This document shows, in pieces, positions 24,592 to 33,844 of a stretch of DNA of 54,280 nucleotides. The notes below the pieces were generated by a model. It was not told where the DNA came from, did no database searches, and saw only the letters and a list, made by a program, of their open reading frames with translations. The DNA is from Nocardiopsis trehalosi NBRC 14201 (lineage in GTDB: Bacteria; Actinomycetota; Actinomycetes; Streptosporangiales; Streptosporangiaceae), in contig NZ_BCRK01000019.1 in assembly GCF_001552555.1 (NCBI RefSeq), positions 1 to 54,280 of the forward strand, given 5' to 3'. The position numbers and the translations under genes are program-made. Position 1 is the stretch's first letter; each line of letters starts with the position of its first letter.

Positions 24592-25160
24592 CCCCCCAGC
24601 GTGGCCGCCGGAGGCGGCACCTGGCAACCACGCCACCCGCCGGGCGTGGGGGTGCAGGACCCGCCCCCCGGCAAGCGCGGGGGTGTGACGCCCACCACCC
24701 GACCCGGTCCTCGGCCGGCAGCGGGGGCCAGGCGCGGGAGTGCGGGACCTGTCACCCCTCAGGCGCGATGGTGCGGCCCGCATCCGGCAGGCACAGGAAA
24801 GTGGCGCCCGCCGCGCGACAGGCACGGTGTGGTACGGGGCCCGCCCCCGGCAGACGCGGGAGTGCGGTGTCCGGCGCGCGCGGCGGTACGGGATTAGCCG
24901 CCCGGCGGGTGCGGCGGTGCGGGGCCGCCCGCCGCCCGCATCGGTGGTGGAGCGCGATCGGCCGCGAGGCCGGAGCGTACGGCGGCCCGCCCCGGGTGGG
25001 CGGTGCCGTGCGAGGGCCCGGCTCCCGGTCCGGCCCGGCGGGCGCGCGCCGGGCCGGGTGTCCCGGCGGGCCGCACCGGGTGGTGGACCGGGCCGCACCG
25101 GCCGGTGATCGGGTCGCGGCATCGGGGCGGCCGGGCGGGGCTCTCCGACGCGCCGGGGGA
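24592..25160. other. Long gene-free interval with degenerate tandem repeats
   Basis: No believable gene lies here. Open frames exist on both strands, but they encode Arg/Pro/Gly-rich sequence without domain character, as expected for GC-rich non-coding DNA. The left half holds the ~31-bp repeats; the right end holds the promoter palindrome of the next gene. Confidence 0.65.
24670..24935. repeat. Degenerate tandem repeat, unit about 31 bp
   Basis: A motif close to AGGCGCGGGAGTGCGGGACC recurs with A-anchored starts near 24730, 24761, 24789, 24820 and 24852. More diverged copies lie near 24673, 24883 and 24914. Spacing is 28-32 bases. The copies differ at many positions, so the array looks old. 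Confidence 0.5.
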
Positions 25161-25195
25161 ACCTGACAGAAGGTGTCAGGTGCGGCGGGGATACT
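25161..25195 (+). promoter_or_regulatory. Palindrome and -10 box upstream of the PNPOx-fold gene
   Basis: ACCTGACA-N5-TGTCAGGT (25161-25181) is a perfect 8-bp-arm inverted repeat. It is followed by GATACT (25190-25195), six bases before the ATG, which suggests a leaderless transcript controlled by a repressor binding the palindrome. Confidence 0.5.
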
Positions 25196-25201
25196 GCGGG
25201 C

Positions 25202-25687
25202 ATGACGGTGAAGGACACGACGGCCGTGAGTTGGGCCGAGTTCGCCGCGGCGGAGCCCGCGTTCGCCGCGGCGGTGCGGGCGCGGTTCACCGCGGCCAAG
25301 CACCATGTACTGGCGACGCTGCGGGCGGACGGCGCGCCCCGGGTGAGCGGGACGGAGGTCGACTACCAGCGGGGCCACCTGCTGCTGGGGTCGATGCCGC
25401 AGGCCCGCAAGGCGCTCGACCTGCGGCGGGACGGCCGGTACGCGCTGCACGCGAGTACGGCCGACGAGACGCTGGCGGACGGTGACGCCAAGGTGTCGGG
25501 GGTGGCGGTGGAGGTGGTCGACCCCGACGAGATCGAGCGGCACCGGACCCCGGGCACGCCTCCGGGCCCGTTCCACCTGTTCCGCCTGCTGCTGACCGAC
25601 GTGGTGCTCACGGTGGTGGACGGCGACCGGCTGGTCATCCGCCACTGGCGCCCCGGCGCGGGTCTCACGGAGACCTCCCGCACCTGA
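25202..25687 (+). CDS. Pyridoxamine 5'-phosphate oxidase-fold (FMN/F420-binding) protein
   Basis: The 161-residue protein has the split-barrel pattern of this family: an N-terminal helix, then HHVLATLRADGAPRVSGTEVDYQRGHLLLGSMPQARKA in broken form (the start of the barrel and the cofactor phosphate-binding area), and a C-terminal LVIRHWRPG strand. Such proteins bind FMN or F420 and are often reductases of unknown substrate or general stress proteins. It appears to be a single gene, convergent with the GH18 gene. Confidence 0.75.
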   Translation: MTVKDTTAVSWAEFAAAEPAFAAAVRARFTAAKHHVLATLRADGAPRVSGTEVDYQRGHLLLGSMPQARKALDLRRDGRYALHASTADETLADGDAKVSGVAVEVVDPDEIERHRTPGTPPGPFHLFRLLLTDVVLTVVDGDRLVIRHWRPGAGLTETSRT

Positions 25688-25872
25688 TCCCGGGAGCGAG
25701 GCGGGGGCCGCGCACGGGCGCCGCCCCGGGAACCGTCCGGGCACCGGACCGGTGGTCGCCCCGCCCGGCCGACGCCCTCCGCGACCGGGTCGACGGCGCG
25801 AACGGCCCCCGGTCCCGCGTCCGCGCCCCGGCGAGGCGCGCGGCGCCCGGCTCGACGGGGTGCCGCCGCCGG

Positions 25873-27213
25873 TCAGGGGGTGAGGGCGGCGTCCATCGCG
25901 GTGACCAGGTCGCCCGACGGGTCCATGTCGAGGTTCCAGAGCATGAGGCCGGCCAGGCCGTTGTCGCGGACGTAGCGCCCCTTGAGGGCGATGGTCTCGG
26001 GGGTGTCGTAGCTCCACCACTCACCGCCGTCGTGCAGCCAGTAGGCGCCGTTCACGGGATCGAGGAAGCGGCGCCCCTCGCGGCGCTCCAGGTCGGCGTA
26101 GGCCTCGGTGCCGTCGCCGTAGCCGCCCTCGGCGGCGCCCTCGGCCGGGGCGAACCGGCCGAAGCCCTCGGGGCCGACCCCCGTCCAGCCGCGCCCGTAC
26201 CCCGGGACCCCCACGACGAGCTTCTCCGGCGGCAGCCCCGCCGCCAGGTAGGCGCGCACGGTCGCGTCGACGCTGGCCGCCGCCGCGTCCGGGGCGCCCT
26301 CGGGCGCGTGCAGCTGGGCGTGGTGGCCGGTGGTGGTGCTCCACGACCCGGTGAGGTCGTAGCCCTGCACGGCCGCCGCGTCGACGTGGGCCCACAGCCC
26401 GGGTTCGAACCCGGCCGCCGCCTCGGCGTCGTTCGGCAGCGACACCGTCAGGGTGTAGGAGCGCCCGGTCTCGGCCGCCAGGGCGTCGAGCCGGTCGCGG
26501 AACTCGGCGGCGAGCAGGGTGAGGTTGCGCAGGTCGTCGGGGTGCTCGGCGGTCCCCGGCCGCCCGCCCCCGCCCGGCCACTCCCAATCGAGGTCGATGC
26601 CGTCGAACACGCCCTCGGCCGCGCCCGGCCCGCCCTGCGGCTCGCCGTCGCGCACCGGCAGGTCGCCGCGCAGCCACAGGTCGACGCAGGACGCGGCGAA
26701 CGCGGCCCGCGACTCGGGGGTGCGGGCGGCGCGGGAGAAGTGCGTCGACCAGTTCCACCCGCCGAGGGAGATGCTGGCGTGCAGGTCCGGGTGGCGTTCG
26801 CGCAGCGCGCGGAGCTGGTTGAGGCCGCCCGCGAGGGGCTGCTCGTAGGCGTCGGCCCGGCCGTCGACGCTGTCCTCGGCGGCGTAGCGCCGCTGGTACA
26901 GCTCCCACGCCTGGACGTCGCCGTCGGCGGGGATGCCGCACCGGCCGTCGGCGGTGACGTCGCCGAACGCCCACATGATCCGGGTGAGGCGGGCGGCGGC
27001 CCCGCTGCCGTCGACGTCGGCGAGGGTGTGGCCGCGATTGGCGATGTTCCAGTCGGCGAAATAGGCGAAGCGGTGCGGCGGCGCGGCGGGGGTGTCGGCG
27101 GCGGGGTCGGACAGCGCGACGAGGGCGCCGGCGGCGAGGGCGGCGATCGCCGCCGCCGCGCCGGCCCCCAGGGCCGCCCGGCGGACGCGCGCCCACCGCC
27201 GCTGTGCTGACAT
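25873..27213 (-). CDS. Secreted or membrane-anchored GH18 family glycosidase (chitinase-like)
   Basis: From the ATG at 27213 the product is 446 residues. The N-terminus is basic, followed by a long Ala-rich hydrophobic segment (about residues 13-36) that can act as a signal peptide or anchor. The catalytic domain contains SLGGWNWS and the GH18 active motif DGIDLDWEWP with D204, D207, D209 and proton donor E211. Late motifs VGVPGYGRGW and LAGLMLWNLDMD match the barrel end. Chitin or related N-acetylglucosamine polymers are the usual substrate. A GTG directly before the ATG is an alternative start. A TACGGT box lies seven bases upstream of the ATG, suggesting a leaderless transcript. Confidence 0.87.
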   Translation of the reverse strand: MSAQRRWARVRRAALGAGAAAAIAALAAGALVALSDPAADTPAAPPHRFAYFADWNIANRGHTLADVDGSGAAARLTRIMWAFGDVTADGRCGIPADGDVQAWELYQRRYAAEDSVDGRADAYEQPLAGGLNQLRALRERHPDLHASISLGGWNWSTHFSRAARTPESRAAFAASCVDLWLRGDLPVRDGEPQGGPGAAEGVFDGIDLDWEWPGGGGRPGTAEHPDDLRNLTLLAAEFRDRLDALAAETGRSYTLTVSLPNDAEAAAGFEPGLWAHVDAAAVQGYDLTGSWSTTTGHHAQLHAPEGAPDAAAASVDATVRAYLAAGLPPEKLVVGVPGYGRGWTGVGPEGFGRFAPAEGAAEGGYGDGTEAYADLERREGRRFLDPVNGAYWLHDGGEWWSYDTPETIALKGRYVRDNGLAGLMLWNLDMDPSGDLVTAMDAALTP

Positions 27214-27372
27214 CACCCCGACCGTAGCGGCGGCGCCGCCGCCCGGGGGCGGGAGCGGGCGGACACGGCCACAACAGGCCGGACCGGCGCGGCGGGGAAC
27301 CCCGGCCCGCGCCGGCGCGTTGGGACGGGCCCGGCGGTGCGGTGCGGCGGGGCCGATCCCGGGGGGCGCGGA

Positions 27373-27396
27373 GGGGCGCGGCGGACCGCGCGCCCC
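27373..27396 (-). terminator. Hairpin downstream of the sigma factor gene
   Basis: An 8-bp perfect stem (27373-27380 with 27389-27396) encloses an 8-base loop, about 70 bases past the sigma-factor stop. No T tract follows, so the terminator call is tentative. Confidence 0.35.
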
Positions 27397-27463
27397 CCGG
27401 AGCCGGGAGCGCCCGGGTGCGGCCGGCCCCCGCTCGGTCGCGGGACGCCGTGCTGCGCCCGGG

Positions 27464-28642
<1,179 letters not shown>

Positions 28643-28680
28643 CCCCCGGAAGGGAGGGGCCTACTTTTGTCACCTCGGTG

Positions 28681-30561
28681 CTACGTGGCCCCCGCCGCGC
28701 GCTCGCGCATCAGGCGTCGCTGCTGCTCAAGGGCCATGAGGTCGGCGAAGACGCGCTGGTACTCGTCGGCGTCGGCGGCGGGGTCGAGCCGCCCGAGCCG
28801 GGATTTGAGGTTTGCGACCTGCCGATTGATGGAATGCACGCGGATCGTGCCGAGGATCTCGCGGGCCTGGAACTCGTCCAGCTCGCCGTAGACCTCGATG
28901 GGCTCGACCGCGAGGCGGGTGACGAACGCCCGCTGGGCGTCGTTGGGGGCGGCCGCGCGCAGGGCCGCCGCCCACGACGCGGAGTCGCCGGCCGCGCCCA
29001 CCCCGCCGAGTTCGCGGACCAGGCCGTGCACGGCCCGGTGCTGGGGCACGGTGAACGACTCCTCGGTGAGGTCGTCGAAGTCGGCCGCCAGCCCGGGGTG
29101 CTGCACCGCGATCTTGAGCGCCTGGCGTTCGCGCTGGAGCGAGGGGTCGCGCAGGTCGTAGGGCGCGGAGTCGGCGGCGCCGGGCGGGGCCGGGGGCGCG
29201 GGGCGGCGCGGCGCGGTGCCGCCGCGCCGGGCGGCGCCGAGGTGCTGGGCGACCCGGCGCTGCACGAAGCCTTCGTCCATGATGCCGAGCCAGCGGTCGA
29301 GGTTGACCGCGTAGAGCTTGCGCACCCCCTCGTTGCGGATGCTGGCGACGATCTCGGCGGCGGCGTCGAGCCCGGCCATGCGCCCCTCGGGGGTGTCGAG
29401 GTCGTACTGCTCGATGACGTTGCGGATCATGAACTCGTACAGCGGTTTGCGGGCGTCGACGAGGTCGACCACCGCGGAGTCGCCGTGGCGCAGCCGGAGG
29501 TCGCAGGGGTCGAGGCCGTCGGGCTGGACGGCGACGAAGGTCTCGGAGGCGAAGCCGTGCTCCTCGGCGAACGCGCGGACGGCGGCCTTCTGCCCGGCGG
29601 CGTCGCCGTCGAAGGTGAACACGACCTCGCCGCCCTGGTTGGAGCGGCCCAGCAGCATCCGGCGCAGCACCCGCAGGTGCTCCTCGCCGAAGGAGGTGCC
29701 GCAGGTGGCCACGGCGGTGGTGACGCCCGCGAGGTGGCAGGCCATGACGTCGGTGTAGCCCTCGACGATGACCGCGCGGCGGGTGCGGGAGATGTCGCGC
29801 TTGGCGAGGTCGAGCCCGTAGAGCAGGTTGCCCTTCTTGAAGATGGGGGTCTCGGGGGTGTTGAGGTACTTGGGGCCGTCGTCGTCGGGGTCGAGCCTGC
29901 GGGCGCCGAACCCCACGACCTCGCCGGTGACCTCGCGGACCGGCCAGACCAGGCGGCCGCGGAACTTGTCGTAGGCGCCGCGCCGCCCCTGCCCGGCCAG
30001 GCCGGCGGTGATGATCTCCTGGTCGGTGAAGCCCTTGGCGCGCAGGTGGGAGGTGAGGGCCTCCCAGCCGGGCGGGGCGAAGCCGACCCCGAACCGCTCG
30101 GCGTCGGCGCGGGTGAAGCCGCGTTCGCCGAGGAACCGGCGGCCCTCCTGGGCGGCGGGGGTGAGCAGCTGCTCGGCGTAGAACTCCTGGGCGGCGCGGT
30201 GGGCGTCGACCAGGCGCTGGCGGCGGCCGGGGTCGCCGCGGCCGGAGGTGCCGCCCTGCTCGTAGCGGAGCCGGACGCCGGCCTGCTGGGCCAGGGACTC
30301 GACGGCCTCGACGAACCCGAGCCCCTCGATGCGCTGGAGGAAGCCGATGACGTCGCCGCCCTCGCCGCAGCCGAAGCAGTACCAGAGGTTGCGGGCCGGG
30401 GTGACGTTGAACGACGGGGACTTCTCGTCGTGGAAGGGGCACAGGCCCTTGAGGGAGCCGCCGCCGGCGCTGCGCAGCTGGAGGTACTCGCCGATGACGT
30501 CGGCGATGGGGGCGCGCTCGCGGACGAGCGCGACGTCTTCATCTCGGATGCGGCCGGCCAC
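28681..30561 (-). CDS. dnaG: DNA primase
   Basis: The 626-residue protein has the three DnaG modules. The N-terminal CHC2 zinc finger has C41, H44, C62 and C65 (CPFHDEK, YCFGCGEGGD). The core carries the Toprim motif VIVEGYTDVMA and FDGDAAGQKA. The C-terminal domain contacts DnaB helicase. It makes RNA primers at the replication fork. The start is a GTG at 30561, six bases after a TACGCT box, so the message is probably leaderless. A primary-type sigma factor gene follows directly, echoing the dnaG-rpoD neighbourhood of other bacteria. Confidence 0.96.
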   Translation of the reverse strand: MAGRIRDEDVALVRERAPIADVIGEYLQLRSAGGGSLKGLCPFHDEKSPSFNVTPARNLWYCFGCGEGGDVIGFLQRIEGLGFVEAVESLAQQAGVRLRYEQGGTSGRGDPGRRQRLVDAHRAAQEFYAEQLLTPAAQEGRRFLGERGFTRADAERFGVGFAPPGWEALTSHLRAKGFTDQEIITAGLAGQGRRGAYDKFRGRLVWPVREVTGEVVGFGARRLDPDDDGPKYLNTPETPIFKKGNLLYGLDLAKRDISRTRRAVIVEGYTDVMACHLAGVTTAVATCGTSFGEEHLRVLRRMLLGRSNQGGEVVFTFDGDAAGQKAAVRAFAEEHGFASETFVAVQPDGLDPCDLRLRHGDSAVVDLVDARKPLYEFMIRNVIEQYDLDTPEGRMAGLDAAAEIVASIRNEGVRKLYAVNLDRWLGIMDEGFVQRRVAQHLGAARRGGTAPRRPAPPAPPGAADSAPYDLRDPSLQRERQALKIAVQHPGLAADFDDLTEESFTVPQHRAVHGLVRELGGVGAAGDSASWAAALRAAAPNDAQRAFVTRLAVEPIEVYGELDEFQAREILGTIRVHSINRQVANLKSRLGRLDPAADADEYQRVFADLMALEQQRRLMRERAAGAT

Positions 30562-30658
30562 GGGCCCAGCGTAGTTCGCCCGCGGCGTCCCCGCGACGGC
30601 CGGCCGCCCCCTGGGGACGGCGGTGGATCGCGGGCGCCCCGCGTGCGACAGTCGGGAG

Positions 30659-30685
30659 TGATGCACGTCACCCCCAGGTGCATCA
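30659..30685 (+). promoter_or_regulatory. Putative operator ahead of the plus-strand sugar importer
   Basis: TGATGCAC-N11-GTGCATCA is a perfect 8-bp-arm inverted repeat ending about 22 bases before the start of the binding-protein gene. No regulator gene lies beside it. Confidence 0.45.
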
Positions 30686-30707
30686 TCCTTCGCAGGAGGA
30701 GGAGCCC

Positions 30708-32057
30708 ATGCGTCGAACGCCGATCTCCCTTTCCGCCGCCGCCCTGGCCGCCGCGCTGACCGCCGCCGGCTGCGGGGCGTCCGAGGACGACCCCGACACC
30801 ATCACCGTGGTCTACCAGGACTACGGCACCTTCCACGCCGCCGACACCCTGTTCCGCAAGGTGAAGGAGGAGTTCGAGGCCGCCCACCCCGAGGCCACCG
30901 TGGAGCTGCGGCCGATCGAGGCCCCCGCCGAGGACTACCAGACCCAGGTCAACCTCATGAACGGCTCCCCCGCCGAGGCGCCGGACGTGATCTACGAGGA
31001 CACGTTCACCATCAACCAGGACGTCGAGGCGGGCTACCTCGCGCCCATCGACGACTACTGGGCGGCGTGGCCCGACGCCGAGCAGTACCACGCGCGCGCC
31101 GACGCCGCGGTGACCGCGCTCGACGGGCACCGCTACGGCGTGATGCTCGGCACCGACACCCGCGGCCTCTGGTACAACGCCGACCTGCTGGAGCGCGCGG
31201 GTGTGGCGGTCCCGTGGGAGCCCGCGACCTGGGACGAGGTGCTGGAGGCGGCGCGCGCCGTCAAGGAGGAGTTCGGCGCCGAGGTCACCCCGCTCAACGT
31301 GTACGCCGGCACCCCCGCCGGGGAGATGGCGTCGATGCAGGGCTTCCAGATGCTGCTCAGCGGCACCGGCGACACCCTCTACGACGAGGACGCCCGCGAG
31401 TGGCGCACCGGCACGCCCGGGTTCCTCGCGTCGCTGGAGTTCGTGCGCGCCGTGTACGCCGAAGGGCTGGCGCTCGACCCCCGGGACGCGCTGAACCCGG
31501 CGGTCGGCACGCTCAACAACGAGGAGCGCATCCCGGCCGGCGAGCTGGCGATCAGCCTGGAGGGGTCGTGGGCGACCCAGTCCTGGATCGAGAGCGCCAA
31601 CCAGCCGTGGCCGGAGTGGGCGGACACCATGCGGTTCGCCCCCATGCCGACGCGGGAGGGCCAGGACCCCGGCGCCACCAGCATGTCGGGCGGGTGGAGC
31701 CTGGCGCTGGGCTCCGCGAGCACCAACCCCGACCTCGCGTGGGAGGTCATGGCGCACGCCCTGAACCGGGAGAACGCCACCCTGTTCGCGGTCGAAGGGG
31801 CGCAGATCCCGCTGCGCGACGACGTCGCCTCGTCCGAGGAGTTCCAGGCGGCGGACCCCACCCCCGACGCGGCCGCCGACCTGGTCGACGTCACCCACTT
31901 CCGCCCGGCCTACGGCGACTACCCGCGGGTCTCCCTGGCGATCCAGCAGGCGATGGAGGCCGTGATGCTGGGCGACGCCACCCCGGAGGAGGCGGCCGCC
32001 GCCTACGCCGACGAGGTGGCGGGCGTGGTCGGCCCCGACAACGTGCGGGAGGGCTGA
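30708..32057 (+). CDS. ABC transporter sugar-binding lipoprotein (MalE/UgpB type)
   Basis: The 449-residue protein begins with a lipoprotein signal ending at Cys22 (ALTAAGC). It has the family-1 solute-binding pattern: an early VKEEFEAAHPEATVELRP strand region, APDVIYEDTF, a PWEPATWDEVLEAA hinge segment and a C-terminal IQQAMEAVMLGDATPEEA. It should capture a mono- or oligosaccharide for the two permeases that follow. AGGAGGAGG precedes the ATG. The sugar cannot be named: there is no linked hydrolase, regulator or ATPase, so a shared MsiK-type ATPase elsewhere is assumed. Confidence 0.88.
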   Translation: MRRTPISLSAAALAAALTAAGCGASEDDPDTITVVYQDYGTFHAADTLFRKVKEEFEAAHPEATVELRPIEAPAEDYQTQVNLMNGSPAEAPDVIYEDTFTINQDVEAGYLAPIDDYWAAWPDAEQYHARADAAVTALDGHRYGVMLGTDTRGLWYNADLLERAGVAVPWEPATWDEVLEAARAVKEEFGAEVTPLNVYAGTPAGEMASMQGFQMLLSGTGDTLYDEDAREWRTGTPGFLASLEFVRAVYAEGLALDPRDALNPAVGTLNNEERIPAGELAISLEGSWATQSWIESANQPWPEWADTMRFAPMPTREGQDPGATSMSGGWSLALGSASTNPDLAWEVMAHALNRENATLFAVEGAQIPLRDDVASSEEFQAADPTPDAAADLVDVTHFRPAYGDYPRVSLAIQQAMEAVMLGDATPEEAAAAYADEVAGVVGPDNVREG

Positions 32058-32058
32058 G

Positions 32059-32952
32059 GTGGCCGCCGTGACGGCGGGCGGCCCGCGCGCCGCCGCCCTG
32101 CGCCTGCTCCCGCTGGCGCCGGCGGTCCTGCTGCTCCTGGCGTTCTTCGCCGGGCCGATCGTCTGGACGGTGTGGGCGTCGTTCACCAACGCGGCGCTCA
32201 CCGGCGCCGCGGCCGCCGACACCCGCTTCGTGGGCTTCGCCAACTTCGCGCGGCTGCTCGCCGACCCCGCGTTCCTCGACGCGACGGTGCTCACCGCGGT
32301 GTTCCTGCTCGCCTCCGGCGTGGTCGGCCAGACCGCGCTCGGGCTGGTGCTGGCGCTGCTGGCGCGCCACCGCTCGGCGCCGGTGCGGGGCGCGGTCACC
32401 GTCGTGGTGGTCGGCGCGTGGGTGGTGCCGGAGGTGGTGGCCGGGTTCGTGTGGGTGGCGTTCCTGGAGCGCGAGGGCACGCTCAACGCCCTGCTGGGCG
32501 CGGTGGGCGCCGCCCCGCAGAACTGGCTCTACACGGCGCCGATGCTGGCGGTCGTGCTGGCCAACGTGTGGAAGGGGACGGCGTTCTCGATGATGACCTA
32601 CGCCGCCGGCCTGGCCGAGGTGCCCACCGACCTGGAGGAGGCGGCGCGGGTCGACGGCGCGGGCCGGCTCCAGGTGCTGTGGCACGTGGTCCTGCCGCTG
32701 CTGCGCCGCACGCTGGCGACCACGCTGCTGCTGGTGACGCTGCAGACGGTGCAGGTGTTCACGCTGATCTACGTGATGACGGCGGGCGGCCCGGGCGGGC
32801 GCACCACAACGCTGCCGCTGCTGATGTACCAGGAGGCGCTGCGGTTCGGCGACCTCGGCTACGGCACCGCCGTGGCGCTGGCGCTGCTGGTGGTGGCCGG
32901 CCTGTTCTCCGCGGTCTACATCCGCGCCCTGCGTCCCGAGGAGGTCCGATGA
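32059..32952 (+). CDS. ABC sugar transporter permease (MalF type)
   Basis: The 297-residue integral membrane protein has about six helices. The EAA loop (EVPTDLEEAARVDGAGRLQVL) docks the ATPase. It begins with GTG two bases after the binding-protein stop and overlaps the next permease by four bases (ATGA). It forms the channel with its neighbour. Confidence 0.9.
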   Translation: MAAVTAGGPRAAALRLLPLAPAVLLLLAFFAGPIVWTVWASFTNAALTGAAAADTRFVGFANFARLLADPAFLDATVLTAVFLLASGVVGQTALGLVLALLARHRSAPVRGAVTVVVVGAWVVPEVVAGFVWVAFLEREGTLNALLGAVGAAPQNWLYTAPMLAVVLANVWKGTAFSMMTYAAGLAEVPTDLEEAARVDGAGRLQVLWHVVLPLLRRTLATTLLLVTLQTVQVFTLIYVMTAGGPGGRTTTLPLLMYQEALRFGDLGYGTAVALALLVVAGLFSAVYIRALRPEEVR

Positions 32953-33791
32953 CGCGCTCGGTGTCCTCGCCGTCGCGGGCGGCGGCGTCGGCCGCGGCGC
33001 ACCTCGCGCTGGCCGTCCTGGCGGCGGCGTTCCTGGTGCCGCTGCTGTGGCTGGTGTTCGCGGCGGTCGACCCGCGGGCGTCGCTGCGGGCCCGCCCGCC
33101 GTCCGGGCTGACCCTGGACCACTTCCGGGCGGTGCTCACGCCGGAGACCGTGTTCGTGCCGGTGGGCAACAGCCTGCTGCTGTGCGGCGGCGCCGCCCTG
33201 GTCACGGTGGCCGCGTCGGTGCTCGCCGCCTACCCGCTGTCGCGCTACACGCTGCGGTTCCGCCGGCCGTTCCTGTACACGGTGCTGTTCGCGACCGGGC
33301 TCCCGCTGACCGCCATCATGGTGCCGGTCTACAGCATGTTCGTGCAGGCCGGGCTGCTGGACTCCCGGTTCGCCACGATGCTGTTCCTGGCCGCGTCGAG
33401 CCTGCCGTTCGGCATCTGGCTGACGAAGAACTTCCTCGACGGGGTGCCGGTGGAGCTGGAGGAGGCGGCCTGGGTCGACGGCGCGTCGGCCTGGCAGTCG
33501 CTGCGGTTCCTGGTGGTGCCGCTGCTGGCGCCGGGGATGGCGGTGGTGGGCGTGTTCACCCTGGTGGCGACCTGGGGGAACTTCTTCGTCCCGTTCATCC
33601 TGCTGAAGAGCCCGGACCGGCTTCCCGCCGCGGTCCGCGTCTACACCTTCTTCGACCAGTACGGGACGGTCCGCTACGGCGAGCTGGCGGCGTTCTCGCT
33701 GGTCTACACGCTGCCCGTGGTGGTGCTGTACCTCGCGGTGTCGCGGGCCCTGGGCGGGCGGTTCGCGCTGGGCGGGGCGATGAAGGGGTGA
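32949..33791 (+). CDS. ABC sugar transporter permease (MalG type)
   Basis: The 280-residue permease has the MalG-type EAA loop GVPVELEEAAWVDGASAWQSL and a last helix followed by a short GGRFALGGAMKG tail. It is the second half of the channel. The ATG overlaps the upstream stop. No ATPase gene follows; the operon ends in a hairpin shared with the convergent arabinose locus. Confidence 0.9.
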   Translation: MTRSVSSPSRAAASAAAHLALAVLAAAFLVPLLWLVFAAVDPRASLRARPPSGLTLDHFRAVLTPETVFVPVGNSLLLCGGAALVTVAASVLAAYPLSRYTLRFRRPFLYTVLFATGLPLTAIMVPVYSMFVQAGLLDSRFATMLFLAASSLPFGIWLTKNFLDGVPVELEEAAWVDGASAWQSLRFLVVPLLAPGMAVVGVFTLVATWGNFFVPFILLKSPDRLPAAVRVYTFFDQYGTVRYGELAAFSLVYTLPVVVLYLAVSRALGGRFALGGAMKG

Positions 33792-33797
33792 GGCGGC

Positions 33798-33829
33798 GCC
33801 GGGGGTCGCCCGTGCGGGCGGCCCCCGGC
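33798..33829. terminator. Bidirectional terminator between convergent operons
   Basis: A 14-bp stem with one T-G pair (33798-33811 with 33816-33829) has a 4-base loop. It lies seven bases past the permease stop and 16 bases before the end of the opposing gene, so it can serve both strands. Confidence 0.6.
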
Positions 33830-33844
33830 GGTCGCGCCGGCCGG

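Noticed and set aside
24670-24935. CRISPR array
   Set aside because: The repeat copies are too different, spacers are not distinct from repeats, and no cas genes are present.
24740-25108. Possible small gene in the gap right of the FAD/Fe-S dehydrogenase
   Set aside because: The translation is repetitive Arg/Pro/Gly sequence that follows the DNA repeat. It has no ribosome site and no domain character.
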